From Actinomycetota bacterium (GTDB lineage Bacteria > Actinomycetota > Rubrobacteria > Rubrobacterales > Rubrobacteraceae): DNA of 33,119 nucleotides. The notes beneath the pieces are model-generated. The model was given only the letters and a program-made list of their open reading frames with translations. It had not been told where the DNA came from and made no database searches. The position numbers were made by a program, and so were the translations under genes. Shown here one piece after another: positions 16,136 through 24,007 of the stretch. The DNA lies in the NCBI GenBank assembly GCA_902810695.1, contig CADDYV010000039.1, positions 1 to 33,119 on the forward strand, read 5' to 3'. The stretch's first letter is position 1. Each line of letters opens with the position of its first letter.

Positions 16136-16663
16136 ATGCGATTACCGCTGGATCCCCGCTACGCGACCCTGGGTCTCATAGACGGCATCATCATAGCGCT
16201 CGGGTTAGGAGCCAGGGTTATCCTGAGCGCCCGCGTCCCGTCCGGCGTGGGCAACATAGTCCTCGATGCTGGCATCTTCGCCGCCATAACCAACCTGGTC
16301 ACCTCTATCTTTACCGAATTGCACCAGACCCGGGCGGAACTATTGGACGTCGAGCGCAAGATGGTGATCTCCGAGCGGGGACGCCTCTTTGGAACGGCCC
16401 TTTACCGTGCCGGTCAGCTTCGGGCTCTCAACCGGGCCCTGAGTTTCTCTTTGACCGCTTTCGCAGGAGCTTCCATACCACTTTTGCCCGTAATTTTCCT
16501 GCAAGGCGAGCCCTTCTTCGGATTGCTCGTTCCATTGCTCTCGCTCTTTATCCTGGGCTTCTATCTGGGACGCAAAGGCGCAGGGAATCCTGTTCTGTGG
16601 GGGGTGGCGATGGTCCTGGCCGGGGCGTTGGTAACCGTGGTGGGCAGGATCTTTCCCGCTTAG
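16136..16663 (+). CDS. VIT1/CCC1-like integral membrane protein
   Basis: 175 residues with five hydrophobic segments. The N-terminus PRYATLGLIDGIIIALGLGA is the typical first helix of VIT/CCC1-family proteins, and a charged cytosolic stretch (TELHQTRAELLDVERKMVIS) separates it from three C-terminal helices. Characterised members move Fe2+ or Mn2+ across membranes; the substrate here is unknown. The protein is shorter than yeast CCC1, as usual for bacterial members. It follows DUF211 by 6 bases and ends about 50 bases before riboswitch 4. Confidence 0.75.
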   Translation: MRLPLDPRYATLGLIDGIIIALGLGARVILSARVPSGVGNIVLDAGIFAAITNLVTSIFTELHQTRAELLDVERKMVISERGRLFGTALYRAGQLRALNRALSFSLTAFAGASIPLLPVIFLQGEPFFGLLVPLLSLFILGFYLGRKGAGNPVLWGVAMVLAGALVTVVGRIFPA

Positions 16664-16712
16664 AGATTCTCCGAAGCACATCGGCAACCCGAAGTGGTAA
16701 ACTAATATATAC

Positions 16713-16800
16713 AGGGGTGATGAAGCTCACCCGGCAACCGCATCCGCCTGAGATGCTGATGGCTTCTACGCCGAGTAGCCGGCGTAGAAGCCTTTTCTCG
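16713..16800 (+). promoter_or_regulatory. Fluoride riboswitch 4 with intrinsic terminator
   Basis: GGGTGATGAAGCTCACCC forms P1, followed by GGCAACCGC, a GCATC...GATGC stem and GCTGATGGCTTCTACG. GGCTTCTACGCCG (16761-16773) pairs perfectly with CGGCGTAGAAGCC (16780-16792), followed by TTTTCTC, a 13-bp terminator stem. TAATAT at 16703-16708 would serve as -10, starting the RNA at the first bases of P1. The first gene starts about 90 bases downstream. Confidence 0.93.
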
Positions 16801-16889
16801 TTGCCGGCTCTCGGTGAAGCAACTGGTAGCGGCAACAGAGGCGCAAAGTGGAGGGCCTCCGTTGCAAGGTAGGACGAAGGAGGAGAGCG

Positions 16890-17384
16890 GTGGTTGCGAT
16901 GCTCACCGAAGGCTTGCCAACGAGCATCCTCTTGCAGTCTGTAGTCCCCCAGGCGCTCGTGGTGTTTATCGTGGTGGTAGCTTTTACGCTTCCCGCGCTG
17001 CTTCAGCGCTTCTCGTCTGGGATCTTGCGATGCAGGACAGGTGAGATAACTCCCGAAGCGATCGCAGACCATGAGCCCTCGGAGGAGCATCCCGGCCCTG
17101 AGATACTGTGCCGCCGGATCGTGGAGCGGGTGGAGCAGATCCGGCGGGTCTTACTGGAGAATCCTTCGGAGATAGAGGTCGAGATGTGTTCCATAGGATA
17201 CAGGGCATGCGTGGAAGACATGGGGGTGCTGATCGACCTCGTCGAGGCGGAACTTGAGGTTTCGGGTCCGATCAGGCGGTGGCGGCTGAGAGCGTGGCGC
17301 CGCAGGGCGGCGGAGGCTATCTTCCACATGCACGAAGCGTTTCCCACCGGCAGTTTGCATCCTCTTTACCACAAGGATGCCTAG
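16890..17384 (+). CDS. Hypothetical single-TM protein, first gene of riboswitch 4 unit
   Basis: 164 residues from GTG 16890, with AAGGAGGAG a few bases upstream; in-frame extension to 16848 lacks one. Residues ~14-34 (VVPQALVVFIVVVAFTLPAL) form one membrane helix. The remainder is charged and helical, with PGPEILCRRIVERVEQIRR and RRWRLRAWRRRAAEAIFHMH. The family is not recognised. It precedes the MutS-like pair by 75 bases in the same direction and shares its riboswitch, so it might tether that ATPase pair to the membrane; this is inference. Confidence 0.65.
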   Translation: MVAMLTEGLPTSILLQSVVPQALVVFIVVVAFTLPALLQRFSSGILRCRTGEITPEAIADHEPSEEHPGPEILCRRIVERVEQIRRVLLENPSEIEVEMCSIGYRACVEDMGVLIDLVEAELEVSGPIRRWRLRAWRRRAAEAIFHMHEAFPTGSLHPLYHKDA

Positions 17385-17458
17385 ACTGGGGCAGCAAGCC
17401 CGGGTTGATGCGAAGCCGCGTGTATGGTCCTTGGCGTTTCAGGAGGTGAAGTCTTCCA

Positions 17459-18994
17459 ATGCGGTTCCACAGCATCCTATTTGACCAGTTCGAAGGCAGC
17501 GTCGAGGTCGCTGAGCTGGAGGAGCCTTCCTTCTTTGCCGACTTGAACCTCGATCAGGTGCTGGAGTCTATGACCACAGGGCGTAAGGAATATGACCTGA
17601 AGCCCTTCTTCTACGCTCCGTTGCACGACGTTGCAGCCGTGAAGTATCGCCATGAAGTACTGCGCGACCTCGAAAAGCACGCCGTGTTCGAGTCGGTGAG
17701 GGCATTTGCGCAGAGGATGCGGAGAATGCGCGAGCACCTCGCTCAGGCGGAGAAGCTGCACTACGAGTGTCAGAAGGAACGCTGGTTCCTGGACGCGGTG
17801 GAGATCTACTGCGATGCCGTCCGCTCTCTGGCGGGCGAGTTGGCTCATCTAGAGGTGAATTCGCGGGGATTTCAGGCGTTCCGCGAATACCTCAGCGGCT
17901 ACACCGAATCGGAGGGCTTCACGTCGCTTGCAGCCGAGACGCAATCACTGAAAGAGGCTCTCGCCGGGGTGAAATACTCCGTTCACATCAAGGGAAACCG
18001 GGTCAGGGTCAGTAAGTACGACGAGGAACCAGACTACAGCGCGGAGGTGGAGAAGATATTCGCGAAGTTCAAGCAAGGAGCGGTGAAGAGCTACCGGGTC
18101 AAGTTCCCCAACTGGCCGGACATGAATCACGTTGAAGCGCGTGTGCTGGAACTGGTCGCGCGGCTGTACCCGGAGGTCTTCGGTACTCTGGAGAAGTACT
18201 GCACCCACCACCGCGATTATCTCGACGGCGCGATCGGCATCTTTGACCGCGAGGTGCAGTTCTACCTGGCATATCTGGAGTACATCGAGCGGTTCGAGAC
18301 AGCAGGATTGCCGTTTTGCTACCCACAGATGTCCGCTCAATCGAAGAATGTCCGTGCCGATGGAGCGTTCGACCTCGCCCTGGCCAACAAGCTCGTCTCC
18401 GAGGGCTCGTCCGTGGTGTGCAACGACTTCTACCTGAACGACCCGGAGCGCATTCTCGCGGTCACCGGCCCGAACCAGGGCGGTAAGACGACCTTCACGC
18501 GGATGTTCGGCCAGCTACATTACCTGGCCAGCCTGGGGCTTCCGGTTCCCGCGAGCGGAGCCCGACTCTTCCTCCCCGACCAGATCTTCACCCACTTCGA
18601 GAGAGAAGAGGACGTCGAAACGCTCAGAGGCAAGCTGGAGGACGACCTGATCAGGATCCACAAAATCCTCGAAGAGGCGACGGGTAGCAGCATCATCATC
18701 CTGAACGAGAGCTTCAGCTCCACAACCCTCAGAGACGCCCTCTTCCTCGGAACGGAGGTGCTGAACCGCATAGCAGAGCTGGGCTCGCTGTGCGTATGCG
18801 TAACTTTCGTTGACGAGCTGGCGTCTCTCAACGAGGCGACCGTGAGCATGGTCGGCACTGTAGATCCAGACAACCCGGCGATGCGGACGTTCAAGATCGT
18901 CAGAAAACCTCCCCAGGGACTCGCCTACGCGATCGCGATCGCCCGCAAGTACGGCCTCACGTACGAGACACTGAAGGAGCGCGTCGCACGATGA
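17459..18994 (+). CDS. MutS-like ATPase A
   Basis: 511 residues. The N-terminal ~300 are helical, resembling the MutS core/lever domain III; the mismatch-binding domain I is absent. The C-terminal ATPase has Walker A TGPNQGGKTTF near 336-346, a Walker B variant IIILNESFSST near 412-421 with Asn-Glu rather than Asp-Glu, and the region VTFVDELASL in place of the usual VTHxxEL. This places it among the MutS-related ATPases other than canonical MutS1. ATG at 17459 follows AGGAGGTGAAG by about 8 bases. The next gene encodes a second MutS-like protein and overlaps by ATGA, so the two probably form a heterodimer. Such genes have been reported behind fluoride riboswitches. Confidence 0.85.
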   Translation: MRFHSILFDQFEGSVEVAELEEPSFFADLNLDQVLESMTTGRKEYDLKPFFYAPLHDVAAVKYRHEVLRDLEKHAVFESVRAFAQRMRRMREHLAQAEKLHYECQKERWFLDAVEIYCDAVRSLAGELAHLEVNSRGFQAFREYLSGYTESEGFTSLAAETQSLKEALAGVKYSVHIKGNRVRVSKYDEEPDYSAEVEKIFAKFKQGAVKSYRVKFPNWPDMNHVEARVLELVARLYPEVFGTLEKYCTHHRDYLDGAIGIFDREVQFYLAYLEYIERFETAGLPFCYPQMSAQSKNVRADGAFDLALANKLVSEGSSVVCNDFYLNDPERILAVTGPNQGGKTTFTRMFGQLHYLASLGLPVPASGARLFLPDQIFTHFEREEDVETLRGKLEDDLIRIHKILEEATGSSIIILNESFSSTTLRDALFLGTEVLNRIAELGSLCVCVTFVDELASLNEATVSMVGTVDPDNPAMRTFKIVRKPPQGLAYAIAIARKYGLTYETLKERVAR

Positions 18995-20517
18995 AAGCCT
19001 TCCTCATGTACAGAGACCAGGACTTCGACCTCGGGCGCGAGCTACCCACCAATGAGGGCGCGCTTACACAGGATCTCGGCCTCAATACGCTCTTCGAGGC
19101 GATGGCTCTCGGGGACGAGTTCCTCTTCGACGTGGTCAAGAAGGCGCTTCTGTCCAGCCTGACCGACCCGGAGGAGATCACCTATCGTCAGCAGGCCCTC
19201 GCCGACTGCCTCGAGGAGCCGGAGATCATCAGGGACATCTACCGGATCGCGGTAGAGGCTATTCAGGGCGAAAAGAATATCTTCCTCGGCCTCCTCAAGG
19301 ACTCACCCGACGCCATACTGAACCGATCCCTGCAAGTCCTGCAGTTGTTCTTCGATCTGCTCAAGAGACTGAGGCAGATCGCCGATGAGCACGCTGCCAG
19401 GTTCCGCTCGGAAGCCTTCACCCGGTTCTTCGCGATGCTTGAGAAGGAACTCGACGATAAATACCTTCAGACCGTCGAGCACCACCTCAAAGAGCTGCAG
19501 TTTCATGGTGGAGTCCAGATCAGCGCGCGCCTCGGCAGGGGCAATAAAGGCGCTAACTACGTGCTCCGCACTCCCAAACAGCAGAGCCTCATGGAGCGCC
19601 TGCCTTTCGGAAATCGCTCCGGTTACAGCTTCACGATCCCCGACCGGGACATGAGCGGCCTTAGAGCGGTGGACGAGTTGCGGGGTAGAGGTCTCAACCC
19701 CATCGCCAACGCTCTCGCCCAGTCTACCGACCATATTCTGAGTTTCTTCACCATGTTGCGCTCCGAGTTGGCCTTCTACATCGGCTGCCTGAACCTGCAT
19801 TCGCGGCTTGCCGAGAAGGACGAGCCCACGTGTTTTCCTGTCCCGCTGGTATCTGGTCGGGACGAGCTTTCGGCACAGGGACTCTACGACGTCTCGCTCA
19901 GCCTAAACCTCGAAGAGCGGGTCGTCGGCAACGACCTGGGCACTGATGGCAAACGGCTCGTGATGATCACGGGAGCAAATCAGGGAGGAAAGTCCACGTT
20001 CTTGCGCAGCGTAGGTCTGGCGCAGTTGATGATGCAGGGTGGGATGTTCGTGCCGGCCGAATCCTTTCGTGCCAGCGTCTGTAACGGAATATTCACCCAC
20101 TACAAGCGGGAAGAAGACGCCACCATGACAAGCGGCAAGCTCGATGAGGAACTGAGCAGGATGAGCGACATCGCCGCCAAGATAACCCCGAACAGTATCC
20201 TGCTGTGCAACGAATCATTCGCCTCGACAAACGAGCGAGAGGGGTCGGAGATCGCCCGTCAGGTAGTCTGTGCACTGATAGAAGCGAACGTCAAGATCTT
20301 TTTCGTCACTCATCTGTTCGACCTGGCGTACGGGTTCTACCATGAGCGACTGGACACAGCTCTCTTCCTTCGCGCCGAAAGGCAGCCTGATGGGAGGCGC
20401 ACGTTTCGTCTCGTCGAAGGCGAGCCGCTGCCCACCAGCTATGGCGAAGATTCCTATCGGCGGATCTTCAGCGTCTCTTCCGAGGATGCACCGACGACTT
20501 CGGACGTCAGAAGGTGA
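18991..20517 (+). CDS. MutS-like ATPase B
   Basis: 508 residues, same architecture as its upstream partner: helical N-terminal domain, then an ATPase with Walker A ITGANQGGKSTF from about 326, the FTHYKREEDATMTSGKLDEE segment (partner A has FTHFEREEDVETLRGKLEDD), Walker B ILLCNESFASTNEREG and the VTHLFDLA switch. Both partners have N-E in Walker B, so hydrolysis may use only the Glu. The pair shares the spacing of all motifs but diverges strongly in the N-terminal half, as expected for a heterodimer. Role unknown: DNA or RNA structure processing under fluoride stress is possible, but without domain I a mismatch role is unlikely. Confidence 0.85.
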   Translation: MKAFLMYRDQDFDLGRELPTNEGALTQDLGLNTLFEAMALGDEFLFDVVKKALLSSLTDPEEITYRQQALADCLEEPEIIRDIYRIAVEAIQGEKNIFLGLLKDSPDAILNRSLQVLQLFFDLLKRLRQIADEHAARFRSEAFTRFFAMLEKELDDKYLQTVEHHLKELQFHGGVQISARLGRGNKGANYVLRTPKQQSLMERLPFGNRSGYSFTIPDRDMSGLRAVDELRGRGLNPIANALAQSTDHILSFFTMLRSELAFYIGCLNLHSRLAEKDEPTCFPVPLVSGRDELSAQGLYDVSLSLNLEERVVGNDLGTDGKRLVMITGANQGGKSTFLRSVGLAQLMMQGGMFVPAESFRASVCNGIFTHYKREEDATMTSGKLDEELSRMSDIAAKITPNSILLCNESFASTNEREGSEIARQVVCALIEANVKIFFVTHLFDLAYGFYHERLDTALFLRAERQPDGRRTFRLVEGEPLPTSYGEDSYRRIFSVSSEDAPTTSDVRR

Positions 20518-20621
20518 CGGTTGTTGTGCCTGCTAGCGCCCGGGCGGGATTGGGTCCGGGAGCGCCACGTGTGAGGTCCGAAGGGCCTCAGCGCAAGAGG
20601 CGGAGTATAATAAATAACTAG

Positions 20622-20712
20622 CGAAGGCGATGAAGCTCGCCGCAAACCGCATCTCTATCAGGTGCTGATGGCTTCTACACCGGGTTGCCGGAGAGTAGGA
20701 GCTTTTTCTTTG
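20622..20712 (+). promoter_or_regulatory. Fluoride riboswitch 5 with intrinsic terminator and upstream -10 box
   Basis: GGCGATGAAGCTCGCC forms P1 (from 20626), followed by GCAAACCGC, a GCATC...GGTGC stem and GCTGATGGCTTCTAC. GCTTCTAC (20671-20678) pairs with GTAGGAGC (20695-20702), with inner CCGG/CCGG, followed by TTTTTCTTT. A consensus TATAAT lies at 20606-20611; no good -35 box is seen. The first gene starts at 20762. Confidence 0.93.
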
Positions 20713-20761
20713 TCCAACCCGGTAAAAGAGAAGTGACAGAGACAAACAGAGGAGCACAGCA

Positions 20762-21595
20762 GTGGTGCGGGCGGAGCTTCCATACCGGGTCTCTGAGCGA
20801 CATGGTCTTCCAGAACCTTTTGCGGAGGTTGCTCCTGCGGCTGATGAAATCATCTTCGTTCCGCCTCAAGGGTTCAGCAGCACCTGGGAGAGGTTACTGC
20901 GGAGCCGGCATATAGCAGATTCGGCGCGGGCACTAGAGCTGGGAGAAGACCGGCTGTGGATCCTGGAGGAAGGGGAGCGCAAGATCAACCGCCGCAGGAT
21001 CGCCTTCGAGGACTTGCTGGAAGTTGAGATCGGTAACGTATTGCTGCATGGGTGGGTGGCGTTCAAGGCTGATGGAGAGGATCCCATCCATATCGACTTC
21101 AACGCGGTTGTGCTCTCCACGTTCGAGGATTTCGTGGACGGGGTTCTGATGAAGTTGCGTGACGATGATCAGAGAGAGGATCCCGGAGTTTTGGCGGACC
21201 TCTCCAGTTTGGATCTGAAGTTCCGCAACGCCATCAGAAGCAGGCTGCTTCCAGGAGAAACGCTCAAGACCGTCACCTTTGGAGATGCGGTCTGGGGACG
21301 CAAGGCCCTGGTACTCCGCAGGAGGCTGGTGGCCGCCACCGCCCTGGTGCTCACCGACTGGCGGCTTTTGGTCGTCGAAGAGGGTGAGGCCCTCAGAGAC
21401 ACCACCTACGGCTCTACAGCTTGTTCGATCCCCCTGAATCGCATCGCCACTCTGGCAAAGACTGAGGATGGTCTACTCGTCTCTTTCCAGACCAGAAGAG
21501 AACATTGTGAGCGTCAGATCCCTTTCTCAAAACCTGAGGGGCTCACTCCCGTAATCCAGGAGGCAACAAAGGGAGGTAGCGTTGGGCAGAGCTGA
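20762..21595 (+). CDS. Hypothetical protein with two PH/GRAM-like domains
   Basis: 277 residues from GTG 20762, with GAGGAG 7 bases upstream. Two segments look like bacterial PH-type domains: residues ~55-125 (ALELGEDRLWILEE ... IAFEDLLEVEIG ... WVAFKADG) and ~205-260 (ALVLTDWRLLVVEEGE ... IPLNRIATLAKTEDGLLVSF). Each has the typical strand order in which a 'denRLxi' strand is followed by a 'i.l..I..v' strand and a ligand-like loop. No membrane helix. First gene of the riboswitch 5 unit, overlapping the DUF6062-like gene by 14 bases. Function unknown. Confidence 0.7.
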   Translation: MVRAELPYRVSERHGLPEPFAEVAPAADEIIFVPPQGFSSTWERLLRSRHIADSARALELGEDRLWILEEGERKINRRRIAFEDLLEVEIGNVLLHGWVAFKADGEDPIHIDFNAVVLSTFEDFVDGVLMKLRDDDQREDPGVLADLSSLDLKFRNAIRSRLLPGETLKTVTFGDAVWGRKALVLRRRLVAATALVLTDWRLLVVEEGEALRDTTYGSTACSIPLNRIATLAKTEDGLLVSFQTRREHCERQIPFSKPEGLTPVIQEATKGGSVGQS

Positions 21596-22289
21596 GAATA
21601 ATAAGAAAAGCCTACCCCACTTCAAGCTCGAGGAAGCCCTGCGCCAGCAGGGGTGTGCCCTCTGCCGCCTGGTAGAGAATACCGCTCAGGACTATCTCGA
21701 GGGTCTCATGTACGAACTGGTAAACGACCCGGCAGTCCAGGAAGAGTTCAAGTCCTCTCTGGGGTTCTGCGATCGCCACGCCTACCAGGCTCTTAAGATG
21801 CGCGAGGGGTTGGGGATGGCCATCCTCTACGGGGTGGCGGTTCGCGAGATGGAGAAACTGCTCTCTGGGCTGGCTGATAACCCAAAGCCACAAAACCCGA
21901 TCACAAGCGTTCTCAGCCGTTCTTCCGGGGAAGGGGCGACCATACCTGAGCCGGGTGAGGGATGCATGGTTTGCGCGGCTGAAGATAAAGCGGAGGAGCG
22001 CTATCTGAAGGTCTTGCTGGAGGGAGCCGAGGATGGTTCGCTGGATAGTCTCCTGCACGGCCCAGAATCGGTGTGCGTGCGGCATCTGAGCCGTGCCTCG
22101 GCGCTCTCGGGAGGATGGCTGCCGCCCAGGCTAACAGAGATAGCCACACATGCGCTCCGGGATCTTGGCTCGGACCTGGAGAAATACGTGCGTCACAACG
22201 ACTACCGCTTCAGCGAGGAGCCCTGGGGCAAAGAGCGCGACTCTCCAAAGCGGGCAGTAAAGCTTCTACTTGGCCGACGCAGGAGGTGA
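21582..22289 (+). CDS. DUF6062-like Cys-containing protein
   Basis: 235 residues from TTG 21582 with GGGAGGT upstream. It has two similar halves, each with CxxC and a later C..H: QQGCALCRLVENTAQDYLEG with GFCDRHAYQAL, and GEGCMVCAAEDKAEERYLKV with SVCVRHLSRAS. This repeated CxxC...C(D/V)RH pattern suggests two metal or Fe-S binding modules and resembles DUF6062. Cytosolic. It overlaps the previous gene and is followed by two coiled-coil genes. The Cys/His content recalls the small Cys-rich proteins leading riboswitch units 2 and 3, although the sequences are not obviously related. Confidence 0.72.
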   Translation: MGRAENNKKSLPHFKLEEALRQQGCALCRLVENTAQDYLEGLMYELVNDPAVQEEFKSSLGFCDRHAYQALKMREGLGMAILYGVAVREMEKLLSGLADNPKPQNPITSVLSRSSGEGATIPEPGEGCMVCAAEDKAEERYLKVLLEGAEDGSLDSLLHGPESVCVRHLSRASALSGGWLPPRLTEIATHALRDLGSDLEKYVRHNDYRFSEEPWGKERDSPKRAVKLLLGRRRR

Positions 22290-22297
22290 GGCACATC

Positions 22298-22732
22298 TTG
22301 GAGGAGAATGAGATCCTCGATCTCAAGATAGACGTTCCGCAAAAGATGCTCGAACGTCTGAAAAATGCGCTAGTGGAGGATAAGGAGTACAGCAGGGAGA
22401 ATGATCTTCTCGCCTACGCGCTCCTTCTGGGATTGCACCTGAAGGCGCTAAAGAGTAGCAGAGAAGCGATGGAAGAGGAAGGCAAGGCAGTAAAGGAGAT
22501 CTACCAGGCGATGTACGAAGAACTTGCCCGCGCCCAATCAGATTACGCCCGCGAGAGTTTCTCCTTCGCCGAGGCTGCCAGAGATGACCAGACGGGACGG
22601 ATGGTAAATAGTGCCCTCCGCAAGGAAGTCTCAGCAACCAAGAACTATCTCATCCCGCGCCTCAAGAAAGAGCGCGAGCAGCTTCTCAGGCGCAAAGAAG
22701 CCCTCTTACGAGCCCTTGAGGAGGACGAATGA
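22298..22732 (+). CDS. Hypothetical coiled-coil protein
   Basis: 144 residues from TTG 22298, which has AGGAGG 11 bases upstream; a GTG at 22286 overlapping the previous stop is also possible. It opens EENEILDLKIDVPQKMLERL, resembling a short beta strand plus helix as in ribbon-helix-helix-like or dimerisation modules, then has long amphipathic helices (KALKSSREAMEEEGKAVKEI; VSATKNYLIPRLKKEREQLL) likely forming a coiled coil. No family recognised. Its TGA overlaps the ATG of the next gene, so the two are probably made together and may interact. Confidence 0.65.
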   Translation: MEENEILDLKIDVPQKMLERLKNALVEDKEYSRENDLLAYALLLGLHLKALKSSREAMEEEGKAVKEIYQAMYEELARAQSDYARESFSFAEAARDDQTGRMVNSALRKEVSATKNYLIPRLKKEREQLLRRKEALLRALEEDE

Positions 22733-23253
22733 TCACAGTGAGGCTTTTGGAGGGCGTCTACCGAGAGGCGTGCGAGAGACCGGGGGCAGAGGCACTGACC
22801 CTGGAAGAAGCGTTTGAGCTGGGAGCATGCTCATACCTGGAAAATCCCAGGAAGAAGAAGCTGCTTCTGGAGGGTAATACCGAAGAGCGTCTGGAGGACT
22901 TGCTGTTGATGTTGGCCCAGACCCAGGCTTCTTACGGGGTTTTGAGGACCTGGCAAGCTACCGAGGGTAAAGATTACGCTGCCGGACGCGAAGAATACAA
23001 GGCTCTCGCGGATGCTCTGCAGCGGATGGAGCACGGTACGGCACGAGGGAGAAAAGAGATCGAAGCTCTTTCAACCCAGGTAACGAGGCTAGAAGCGAAG
23101 CTGCGTGCGAGAGGAGGGGATCCAGAAGGGATAGAGCCTCCTTTCCCCGCCAGTGTTAGCCGTCCTCCACTCGCTTCACCCGCTGACTCTTCTGACACCA
23201 CCTCCGACAGAGGCATCCTGCGAAAACTCTGGCGGTACATTGCACCCAAATAA
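22729..23253 (+). CDS. Hypothetical coiled-coil protein with low-complexity tail
   Basis: 174 residues. Residues 1-55 form a small alpha/beta segment (MITVRLLEGVYREA, LTLEEAFELGACSYLEN), residues ~60-125 a helical coiled coil (QRMEHGTARGRKEIEALSTQ, VTRLEAKLRARGG), then a Pro/Ser-rich linker and a short basic C-terminal helix LRKLWRYIAPK. ATGA overlap with the previous gene. The terminal basic-aromatic helix could touch membrane. Unrecognised family; fourth gene behind riboswitch 5. Confidence 0.65.
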   Translation: MITVRLLEGVYREACERPGAEALTLEEAFELGACSYLENPRKKKLLLEGNTEERLEDLLLMLAQTQASYGVLRTWQATEGKDYAAGREEYKALADALQRMEHGTARGRKEIEALSTQVTRLEAKLRARGGDPEGIEPPFPASVSRPPLASPADSSDTTSDRGILRKLWRYIAPK

Positions 23254-23308
23254 CTGAAGCAAGCCTTCGTCACTGGCGGGAAAGGCGAGGATCACAGAGC
23301 AAAGCACG

Positions 23309-23497
23309 GTGGAGGAAGATTCTCTGGTAGAGCAGATCATCATAGAGATCGAAGCCACTTCTGAGGGCACGGTCATCGAGATCATAAGGGTCGCTGATCC
23401 CAAAGATCTTTTTGGCGTCAGAACGCTTATCAGAGAGTGGTTGGACGAAAGATATTACCGCGACGTAGAGGAAGTAGGGGACCCTCTAGCTATCTGA
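23309..23497 (+). CDS. Small acidic hypothetical protein, possible last gene of riboswitch 5 unit
   Basis: 62 residues from GTG 23309: VEQIIIEIEATSEGTVIEII then DPKDLFGVRTLIREWLDERY. Regular strand-strand-helix pattern, strongly acidic. There is no clear ribosome site. Downstream, TTACCC-tctc-GGGTAA at about 23499-23514 forms a short perfect hairpin without a T run. Plausible but not certain to be translated. Confidence 0.5.
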   Translation: MEEDSLVEQIIIEIEATSEGTVIEIIRVADPKDLFGVRTLIREWLDERYYRDVEEVGDPLAI

Positions 23498-23528
23498 TTA
23501 CCCTCTCGGGTAAGGAGAGCACATCAGC

Positions 23529-23895
23529 TTAGGTCCTCGGAACCTGAGCCTTAGATAGGTTCGGAATCCAGATCACCGGACTCCAATGCCTGGAGAATGC
23601 TGGGTCTCCACATGCGTTCTCTAACGGCCGACCGTGGGTTCGATACTGTTTGGCAGATGAAACCCCGCTCCTGCGGTTTGTCCCATCCACCACCCTCTGA
23701 TTCTCTGCGCTGCGTTCGCTGCGGGTTTTGGCTTCGATGATGACCTTGGGGGTTCTGGCGAGGTTGGGCAAGCTGTGGACGGGCTTCGCTATCTCGCCGC
23801 AGCCGGGACACCGTATGGGCTCGCTCGTCTGGTCAAATGTTCGCCGTTGCTCGAACTTACTGCAGAATGTGCATAACGTACTCATAAACAAGCAT
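23529..23895 (-). pseudogene. fmdB: FmdB-type zinc ribbon, frameshifted near the N-terminus
   Basis: From ATG 23895 the frame reads MLVYEYV, the classic FmdB opening (M-x-x-Y-E-Y-x-C), then one extra base around 23874-23876 moves the rest to another frame: CTFCSKFEQRRTFDQ, RCPGCGEIAKP, with the two CxxC knuckles intact. Without correction, a shorter open frame starts at ATG 23900 (MLCLFMSTLCTFC) with AGGAG just upstream, so a protein with an odd N-terminus might still be made. The frame runs to 23529, although the tail after KVIIEAK looks low in family support. FmdB proteins accompany formamidase genes, and a formamidase remnant lies just upstream on this strand. Confidence 0.7.
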
Positions 23896-24007
23896 AGCAT
23901 CTTAACTCCTACTAGAACGGGTAGCGTTTTGTACACTCTTCTCGATAGGGTTGGGCACATACATCTGCCTAACCCTATGATGGCTGCTTCTTGATTGCAC
24001 CCCGGAT

